Position numbers and translations under genes: made by a program. The notes under the pieces were generated by a model that saw only the letters and a list, made by a program, of their open reading frames with translations, had not been told where the DNA came from and did no database searches. A DNA stretch of 64,000 nucleotides from Reinekea forsetii (GTDB lineage Bacteria; Pseudomonadota; Gammaproteobacteria; Pseudomonadales; Natronospirillaceae), in the NCBI RefSeq assembly GCF_018860385.1, contig NZ_JAHKPH010000009.1, positions 43,057-107,056 of the forward strand. The letters are read 5' to 3'. Position 1 is the first letter of the stretch; every line of letters starts with the position of its first letter. Below, piece after piece: positions 57,404 through 64,000 of this stretch.

Positions 57404-58210
57404 ATGAAGATGCTTTTAGCACAGATGACCAGTGTAAAAGATATTCACGCAAACCTTGCAGCTGTTCAAGAATTTGCACAGCAGGCTTCCAGTCATCGTT
57501 GTAACTTATTGGTTTTACCTGAAATGTTTGCTCAGTTCGGCGTATCGGATACGACAGAGCTTGCTGCGCTCGAGACACACTTTAACGGACCAGTCGGGAG
57601 AATGATTCGATCACTTGCGAAAGAACATGGTGTGTGGATCGTTGCCGGAACCGTGCCGGTAGATGCTCAAGATGGAGAAAGACCAAAAGCGCGTTGCCAT
57701 GTCGTTGATGATCAAGGCGAGCTAATAACCTTCTACGATAAAATACATTTGTTTGATGCAACGGTAGGGGATACACAAGGAAGTTACAAAGAATCTGATA
57801 GCTATTCTTATGGCCGTGAACCGGTAGTTTTTGATTCACCTTGGGGGCGTTTAGGTTTGGCTGTTTGTTACGATCTTCGTTTTCCAGAAGTGTTTAGGTC
57901 TTTAAATGATCAAGGGGCTGAATTGGTTTTTTTACCCTCAGCATTTACCTATAAAACCGGCAAAATGCATTGGGACGCGTTGATCAAAGCGCGTGCGATA
58001 GAAAACGGATATTTTGTGGCCGGTGTCAATCAAACTGGGCAACACGATGAAAAACGACAAACATGGGGGCACAGCCAATTGGTTCACCCTAATGGAACGG
58101 TAGACACACTGGCTGATGATGTTGACGCTTTGATTGTTGAGGTTGATTTCTCTGAAGTGTCGGAGTTTCGCAGTGCCGTTCCTGTAAATCAGCACCGGCG
58201 CCTTTCGTGA
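57404..58210 (+). CDS. Carbon-nitrogen hydrolase (nitrilase superfamily, Nit1/YbeM-like)
   Basis: A 268-residue protein with the full Glu-Lys-Cys triad: Glu40 (LVLPEMF), Lys113 (FYDKIHLFD) and Cys155 (GLAVCYDLRFPE). The flanking sequence resembles the Nit1-type deaminated-glutathione amidases that repair a metabolite side product, so that activity is likely though not certain. GGAG precedes the start. Last gene of the mre-yhdP cluster, ending 1 bp before the convergent NRDE gene. Confidence 0.9.
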   Translation: MKMLLAQMTSVKDIHANLAAVQEFAQQASSHRCNLLVLPEMFAQFGVSDTTELAALETHFNGPVGRMIRSLAKEHGVWIVAGTVPVDAQDGERPKARCHVVDDQGELITFYDKIHLFDATVGDTQGSYKESDSYSYGREPVVFDSPWGRLGLAVCYDLRFPEVFRSLNDQGAELVFLPSAFTYKTGKMHWDALIKARAIENGYFVAGVNQTGQHDEKRQTWGHSQLVHPNGTVDTLADDVDALIVEVDFSEVSEFRSAVPVNQHRRLS

Positions 58211-58211
58211 T

Positions 58212-58958
58212 CTAAAACTCCCATTGATTTGTATGGGTGATATTCCCATTGTGATCAATTTGCTGTTCGCACACTCGGGTTAGCCCTGTGGCATCTTGCA
58301 CGATATGGCTTCGGCAGCGGGTGCCATACTCTTCGCCTAAAATACATTGCGAAGAAAGCTTAGCTTCCCATTCTATTGGTACGCCTGTGTTAGGCAGTTG
58401 TTCTTTCGGAGCAGGTTCAGTGGAACACAGAACGCTGTGTGCCGTGAGAGTGTTCTGCACCTTAGGTAGTTGATCATGTAGCTGTTGTTTAGCCTCGTTG
58501 AGTTTTGGCCAGGGTGTGTCTAAGGCGTCATTGCTCAGCCCGTATATTCCAGGGTTTAAAAAACGACCAGAAGGATTCGTCGAACTAAACCAAAACAAGC
58601 GTTCACCATCACACAGTAATAAATTGAACCCAGCATAATCGATTATTTTGGGGGTGATGCTTTCATGAAAAGTCTCGATACTGCATTCGGATGATAAAAA
58701 TTTTGTTACCAGTTCGCCGCGGCTAAGTTCTCCTTTCATGCCGATGTATCCGGGGCGTATATTCGTCAACAATGCGAACTTCTTTTGACGATTTAGTCCA
58801 AGCCATGTTCCGCCCGCTTGTAAATCTTTACCCGCAAGAATTTCATTCGACCACCAGTGCATAGCTTCTGTTGGTCGCGCTCTGAATTCATCGCGGTTGG
58901 CGACCACGGTAAGAGGGTTCTGTGACTGAGGTTGCCAAGAAAAAACAGCTAAGCACAT
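58212..58958 (-). CDS. NRDE/TANGO2 family protein
   Basis: A 248-residue protein beginning MCLAVFSW and containing the eponymous VVANRDEFRARPT at about 18-30, with the N-terminal Cys2 typical of an Ntn-hydrolase-like fold. The biochemical role of bacterial members is unknown; the eukaryotic homologue TANGO2 is linked to haem or lipid handling. It is 31 bp downstream of the VOC gene on the same strand. Confidence 0.88.
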   Translation of the reverse strand: MCLAVFSWQPQSQNPLTVVANRDEFRARPTEAMHWWSNEILAGKDLQAGGTWLGLNRQKKFALLTNIRPGYIGMKGELSRGELVTKFLSSECSIETFHESITPKIIDYAGFNLLLCDGERLFWFSSTNPSGRFLNPGIYGLSNDALDTPWPKLNEAKQQLHDQLPKVQNTLTAHSVLCSTEPAPKEQLPNTGVPIEWEAKLSSQCILGEEYGTRCRSHIVQDATGLTRVCEQQIDHNGNITHTNQWEF

Positions 58959-58989
58959 GGAGGTTTCGCTCTTAAGGGATTAAAGTTTG

Positions 58990-59358
58990 TCAGCTAGAAT
59001 GCACAGCAAATCGATTGCCATCAACATCTTGTAAGACTGCGCGATGGCCAAAAGGTTCCATAGAATGTATCGCCTGTAATACTTTTCCACCTTCCAGTTT
59101 TGCCTTACTGACGGCTTGTTCTAATCGCCCTTCACAATTAAAGTAGGGCAGCATGGCGTTTGGGGTAGGTGTTAAATTCGGGACGCTGAGCAGCGAAAGA
59201 CCACTTGTTGAGCCTTGCTTCATCAGCGTTGCCATATCAGGGTTCGATTGTGTCGAGACGAGATCAAAATTTAATACAGCCTGATAAAACGATATGGCAC
59301 GCGGTAAATTAGAAACGGGGATGTCTAACCATACAATAGCATTGCTGTGTGAAGTCAT
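58990..59358 (-). CDS. VOC (glyoxalase/bleomycin-resistance-like) family protein
   Basis: About 122 residues from the ATG at 59358 (an in-frame ATG at 59415 would add a poorly conserved stretch across an inverted repeat). Two beta-alpha-beta-beta-beta units are apparent: IVWLDIPVSNLPRAISFYQA at the start and GHRAVLQDVDGNRFAVHSS at the end, with potential metal-binding His and Glu positions only partly kept. Substrate unknown. Confidence 0.82.
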   Translation of the reverse strand: MTSHSNAIVWLDIPVSNLPRAISFYQAVLNFDLVSTQSNPDMATLMKQGSTSGLSLLSVPNLTPTPNAMLPYFNCEGRLEQAVSKAKLEGGKVLQAIHSMEPFGHRAVLQDVDGNRFAVHSS

Positions 59359-59367
59359 TTGTATAAT

Positions 59368-59400
59368 CACTGCTCTAAAACTATTGAGTTTAGAGCAGTG
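59368..59400. terminator. Perfect 12-bp inverted repeat between the DUF1338 and VOC genes
   Basis: CACTGCTCTAAA and TTTAGAGCAGTG enclose a nine-base loop. The position, after DUF1338 and before VOC on the same strand, fits a terminator or attenuator, but no T tract follows. Confidence 0.5.
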
Positions 59401-59426
59401 TGTATACCGAAACAATCGTCAGATTG

Positions 59427-60230
59427 TTATTTTTTCATGTCGGTCGATTCAAAAATTTTATCTGCACTCGCTGCGACAAAGCCTTGGTACAATTCGCCCG
59501 TTTCATCAAAATAGCGTTTTGCGAATTCGTAGTAACAGGTAGTGACTTCATGTTTCTGACCATCTGAGAATTCAAATTCTTGTTTAGATGCCATGGTCGA
59601 GCTCTGTTCAAGCAATACAGAAGGGCTACCCTTAATGCGCCCGCCACTTTCATTAATTTGAAAGCCAAGCTCTTCAACGAGATCGTTCACTTGAGCAACT
59701 TCCGTGGTTTGCATCAAGGCATTTACGTTAATAGTAAAATGATTAGCTCTTAGCCCTATGATGCTTAACCATGCTGCATATTCACTCTCTTCGGCTAACG
59801 TTAAGTAGTCTTCGTAACTCGGTGCTTTCCATAAGCGCCCGCGCCAAAAAATGCTCGGATCGTTGACTTCTTTGGCGTCAATTTGAGCCACCAAATCGTG
59901 GACAATCTTCTGAGCGGTATCAGAGAGTTCTTCAACCCTAAGTTCGCTTAAAAATACACGGGGTAAATCTTTTGAGGGTGGTGTGTAGCCATAGGCATCG
60001 AGTTTTTTGGCGGCAAAATGATAAGGCTCGTACCTTGTATAGCCTAATTCTAAAAGATAAGGCTCTAAATCTTTAATGGTAATTGGACCGATATTAAATG
60101 TTCGGAATGCGACATGATCGTTTAACACTTCTTCACCGCGTTGGCGCAAAGCATTGGCAATTGTCTCGGCCTGGGGTGTCATGTTTACGTAGTCTTGCCA
60201 AAGAGCAGAGTAAAAATCTTTTATGTTCAC
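59427..60230 (-). CDS. DUF1338 family protein (2-oxoadipate dioxygenase/decarboxylase-like)
   Basis: A 267-residue protein of the short DUF1338 group. It has the NDHVAFRTFN motif (about 37-46, a metal-ligand His), GLRANHFTINVNAL (about 160-173, second His) and a C-terminal FAKRYFDETGELYQGF with the acidic ligand. The related HglS converts 2-oxoadipate to 2-hydroxyglutarate with Fe(II) in lysine catabolism; whether this short form does so is unproven. Confidence 0.83.
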   Translation of the reverse strand: MNIKDFYSALWQDYVNMTPQAETIANALRQRGEEVLNDHVAFRTFNIGPITIKDLEPYLLELGYTRYEPYHFAAKKLDAYGYTPPSKDLPRVFLSELRVEELSDTAQKIVHDLVAQIDAKEVNDPSIFWRGRLWKAPSYEDYLTLAEESEYAAWLSIIGLRANHFTINVNALMQTTEVAQVNDLVEELGFQINESGGRIKGSPSVLLEQSSTMASKQEFEFSDGQKHEVTTCYYEFAKRYFDETGELYQGFVAASADKIFESTDMKK

Positions 60231-60335
60231 GAGAGGTCTCCAACGTCGCTTTATTGTTTTCTGAGCGTTAATTGCTCGACTGAGAATGGAGACAGCATAC
60301 TGCGGCTAAGCGCGTAAGGTTATCAGCCGAACGCC

Positions 60336-61235
60336 CTAAATTTGCTTGATTGCGCCTCGACGGTGTTTAACCTTTAAAATATTGTCCCAAATCAAAATCG
60401 CAAGTGCTGACCATATTATTGAGAAGGTAATGAGCTTTTCTGTGCTAAAGGGTTCATCGTAAACAAAGACAGCTAATAGGAACATGCCGCTGGGACCGAT
60501 GTATTGGAAAAAGCCAAGCGCCGAAAGGGAAATTCGATTGGCTGCCGCGGCAAAACACAGCAGCGGGATCATCGTGACAGGACCAGCTAATACTAAAAGA
60601 GCGTTTAGGCTCGTACTGTTTTCTGTCAAGTTCAGTGTAGTGTGGGGCATCCATAGAAAGTATACTGCAAAAAAGGGCAGTAAAAGACCCGTTTCTAGTG
60701 CCATGCCTACGAAGCTGTCTACGCCCAGTTTTTTTCGAAAAAATCCATATAATGCGAAGCTGGTCGCAAGAAATAAGGCGACCCATGGCACTTTACCAAA
60801 CTGAATAAGCTCGAAACCTACCGCGATCACACAAAGTGCAGCGGCAATAATTTGCGGTCTGTCGAGCCGTTCGGCAAAAAACAACATTCCTAGTATAATG
60901 TTGATGAGCGGATTTATATAGTAACCAAGGCTGGCATCGAGCATTCGGTTGTCATTGACCGACCAGATAAAGACGCCCCAGTTACCGCCAATGAGTAAGG
61001 TGGTTAAGAGCAGGTATTTTCGTGTCTTAGAGCTTTTTAACGCCTCTAATAATGCGGCCTTACGGTTCGTTAATGCAATAATAATTAGCGTGATTAGCAA
61101 AGACCAGATGACTCGATGCGTTAATATTTCTGTAGCTGGAACTTGGTCTATTAATTTAAAATAGATTGGGGCAAATGCCCAAAAGGTATAGGCTACTAAA
61201 GCAAAGATTACACCTTGGTTTTGATGACTCGGCAT
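60336..61235 (-). CDS. rarD: EamA-family transporter RarD
   Basis: A 299-residue protein with ten predicted helices. The start QGVIFALVAYTFWAFAPIYFK, the ILTHRVIWSLLIT helix and the SLGYYINPLINIILGMLFFAERL block are characteristic of RarD. It is a predicted drug/metabolite exporter, reported in older work as chloramphenicol-sensitive protein; the true substrate is unclear. It stands alone, divergent from galU. Confidence 0.92.
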   Translation of the reverse strand: MPSHQNQGVIFALVAYTFWAFAPIYFKLIDQVPATEILTHRVIWSLLITLIIIALTNRKAALLEALKSSKTRKYLLLTTLLIGGNWGVFIWSVNDNRMLDASLGYYINPLINIILGMLFFAERLDRPQIIAAALCVIAVGFELIQFGKVPWVALFLATSFALYGFFRKKLGVDSFVGMALETGLLLPFFAVYFLWMPHTTLNLTENSTSLNALLVLAGPVTMIPLLCFAAAANRISLSALGFFQYIGPSGMFLLAVFVYDEPFSTEKLITFSIIWSALAILIWDNILKVKHRRGAIKQI

Positions 61236-61450
61236 TCGCTCTCGATATTGTCAGTTTTATGGAGGGCGTTGACTTTAATGCCAAAATTAATTGGAAGCAA
61301 TATTTTGCCAAGCGATCTTTTGCAATGGTAGTGTAACTTCATAATATAGGGCACAATAGGCTCTATAAAGCCGTAAAATCTAATTGACTATGGTCTCTGT
61401 GCTCAATGTAACGGTAATCGTCAGTCTCGGTGTATTGAATTTAAGGAAAA

Positions 61451-62299
61451 ATGCAAATGATACGCAAATGTATGTTCCCGGTGGGTGGTTATGGCACTCG
61501 ATTTCTTCCCGCAACCAAAGCATTACCAAAAGAGATGTTGCCTGTTGTAAATAAGCCGTTGGTTCAATACGGTGTAGAAGAGGCGATCGAGGCTGGCTTA
61601 AATTATGTCGGGTTCGTTACAGGGCGGGGCAAGCGTGCAATTGCCGACCATTTTGATATCTCTTATGAATTAGAGCAAGAGATCAGCGGTACATCTAAAG
61701 AACAGTACCTTCAGTCTATCCGACACGTGATGCATGAAGGCATTTTTTCTTATACCCGCCAAAAAGAAATGAAGGGCTTAGGTCATGCAATTTTAGCCGG
61801 CGAGACTCTGGTGGGTAATGAGCCGTTTGGCGTGGTTTTAGCCGATGATTTATGCGTGGGCGATTCAGGTGAAGATAATGTCCTTGCGCAAATGGTTAAG
61901 GTCTATAAGCAATTCCGATGCTCAATCGTGGCCGTCATGGAAGTACCGGAAGGCGAGATCCATAAATACGGTGTCATTGCAGGTGAAGCCATGAAAGATG
62001 GTCTTTATCGAGTCAGTGATATGATTGAAAAGCCCGATAAAGAAGATGCACCAAGTAACTTGGCCGTTATCGGGCGTTACATTTTAACACCGGACATATT
62101 TGAAATCTTAAAAGACACGCCTCCAGGCAAGAACAACGAGATTCAACTTACAGACGCATTAAAGCAACAAGCCCAAGATGGTGTGGTGTTAGCATACCGC
62201 TTTAAAGGCACACGTTTCGATTGTGGTTCAGTTGAGGGCTTTGTCGAAGCGACTCAATATTGCTATGAAAACCTTTATAAAGAAGGTAAAGGCAACTAA
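61451..62299 (+). CDS. galU: UTP-glucose-1-phosphate uridylyltransferase
   Basis: A 282-residue nucleotidyltransferase: MFPVGGYGTRFLPATKALPK (nucleotide-binding loop), VVNKPLVQYGVEEA, GLGHAILAGE and VLADDLCVGD (metal-binding Asp pair), and FDCGSVEGFVEAT near the end. It makes UDP-glucose for envelope polysaccharides. AAGGAAA precedes the ATG. A stem at 62314-62355 follows the stop. Confidence 0.95.
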   Translation: MQMIRKCMFPVGGYGTRFLPATKALPKEMLPVVNKPLVQYGVEEAIEAGLNYVGFVTGRGKRAIADHFDISYELEQEISGTSKEQYLQSIRHVMHEGIFSYTRQKEMKGLGHAILAGETLVGNEPFGVVLADDLCVGDSGEDNVLAQMVKVYKQFRCSIVAVMEVPEGEIHKYGVIAGEAMKDGLYRVSDMIEKPDKEDAPSNLAVIGRYILTPDIFEILKDTPPGKNNEIQLTDALKQQAQDGVVLAYRFKGTRFDCGSVEGFVEATQYCYENLYKEGKGN

Positions 62300-62313
62300 T
62301 CAGCCTTTTTTAA

Positions 62314-62355
62314 ACCGCCATAATGAAGCAGATTACTAATGCATTTTATGGCGGT
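62314..62355 (+). terminator. Possible terminator after galU
   Basis: A perfect ACCGCCATAA/TTATGGCGGT stem with a 20-base loop. The T tract after it is weak, so efficiency is uncertain. Confidence 0.5.
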
Positions 62356-62384
62356 ATTCCTTTAAGGGAGAAGCACTAGCGTCA

Positions 62385-62640
62385 CCGCAAATGTTTTGAC
62401 CCTACCTGAAGCCCGCAGCTCGCAGCCTAAAACTCCGCATAAGCGGCCAATGCCCATTGTTCGGTCGTTGTTTGTGCATCCATGCACCGCTAAACTTCGC
62501 CTTCCTTGCTCAGATTCCGATCAATGGGCAGTAGCCACCCAAGCTCAAAACGGTACCAATCTATATTTAATGGAAGGAGCGCTCGCAGGACAGGCAGGTA
62601 AGTTTTGACCCTACTCGCAGCCCAAAACACTCCAAAAAAC
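62385..62640. repeat. Diverged repeat block related to 15.3-16.3 kb
   Basis: It contains two TTTTGACCCTAC-type units, CGCAGCC runs, and one hairpin unit (62451-62530). In that unit the core GTGCATCCATGCACCGCTAA is identical to the 111-bp repeats, while the outer stem has a different sequence (TGCCCATTG/CAATGGGCA). No gene in it. The 212 bp from here to gapA hold only an AT-rich promoter region. Confidence 0.85.
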
Positions 62641-62738
62641 CCCAAAAACTTTTCCCATGCAAAACGTGGTCAATTTACTAAACTGCTAGCTAAACAACAC
62701 TTTTATGCATTTTTGTTGTTATCTTTCAACATATTTGA

Positions 62739-63848
<1,110 letters not shown>

Positions 63849-63879
63849 TCTGACCCAATTTTAAGTGTGGTAGACTTTA

Positions 63880-63909
63880 AAGCTTATACTTCGGTATAAG
63901 CTTTTTTTT
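63880..63909. terminator. Rho-independent terminator after gapA
   Basis: A perfect 10-bp AAGCTTATAC/GTATAAGCTT stem with a stable TTCG tetraloop, followed by eight T. Confidence 0.93.
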
Positions 63910-63920
63910 GTTTCAGCTTT

Positions 63921-64000
63921 TTATCTGAACTGACGAATCACTTTTGCTTGTTGCTTGGATCGTTGCTTCAAGTCATCGCTGAATTGCATAGTTTGGGCTG
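63921..64000 (-). CDS. 3' end of an unidentified minus-strand gene (truncated by the window)
   Basis: The minus strand reads an open frame from the window edge to a TAA at 63921-63923, giving the C-terminal peptide QTMQFSDDLKQRSKQQAKVI followed by RQFR. It is short, polar and basic, and plausible as the end of a gene convergent with gapA. Too little is present to name it. Confidence 0.35.
   Translation of the reverse strand, partial: AQTMQFSDDLKQRSKQQAKVIRQFR

Noticed and set aside
62396-62608. A 70-codon plus-strand frame in the second repeat block
   Set aside because: It lies wholly in the diverged repeat and shares its sequence with the 15-16 kb non-coding copies.

Overview
The window looks like a chromosomal segment of a marine-type gammaproteobacterium, probably in the Oceanospirillales/Pseudomonadales part of the tree. 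This is inferred from gene content: EF-P hydroxylase EpmC, the rRNA methyltransferases RlmF and RlmM, a mreB-mreC-mreD-maf-rng-yhdP-nitrilase cluster, a B12-dependent ribonucleotide reductase split into NrdJa and NrdJb as in pseudomonads, and GatCAB together with two tRNA-Asn genes. Base composition is mid-range and most genes are packed with short gaps or overlaps. No species can be named from sequence alone.

Layout. 1-15 kb: an FAD oxidoreductase, a TetR regulator with a candidate operator, an unrecognised lipoprotein, an unrecognised membrane protein coupled to a VWA-like lipoprotein, an FKBP isomerase, a lactate-permease-family transporter, RlmF, two tRNA-Asn genes, a small membrane-protein pair, the YheT-RlmM-TusA operon, a MATE exporter and EpmC. 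15.3-16.3 kb: a non-coding block with three 111-bp hairpin-forming repeats and many short repeats; a diverged relative lies at 62.4 kb. 16.3-25 kb: DUF1653, the pseudouridine catabolism pair psuK-psuG with a doubled operator over the psuK start, a quinone-oxidoreductase-like gene divergent from a LysR regulator, a SRPBCC protein, a sugar-type symporter gene bracketed by 96-bp inverted repeats, a beta-hydroxyacid dehydrogenase and MarC. 25-39 kb: housekeeping genes rhlB, pdxB, alaA, msrB, a 3-methyladenine glycosylase, a lysoplasmalogenase-like gene, argF, grxD, a moeB-like gene with an MFS transporter and algH, a chemoreceptor and a YbdG-type mechanosensitive channel.

39.1-42.2 kb is a decaying accessory island: a truncated IS66 transposase with an in-frame stop and a frameshift, a membrane-anchored gene split by one in-frame stop codon, and unrecognised fragments. 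It sits beside the nrdJa-nrdJb operon. 45-58 kb holds gatCAB, divergent from the cell-shape cluster mreBCD-maf-rng-yhdP-nitrilase; mreC appears to start at ATT. 58-64 kb holds NRDE, VOC and DUF1338 proteins, RarD, GalU, another repeat block, GAPDH with a strong terminator, and the 3' end of an unidentified minus-strand gene.

Most of the window is ordinary core genome. The least explained items are the hairpin repeat family with apparent covariation, the inverted repeats around the symporter gene, the membrane protein/VWA lipoprotein pair, a 34-aa membrane ORF built over a hairpin, and the psuK autoregulatory site.
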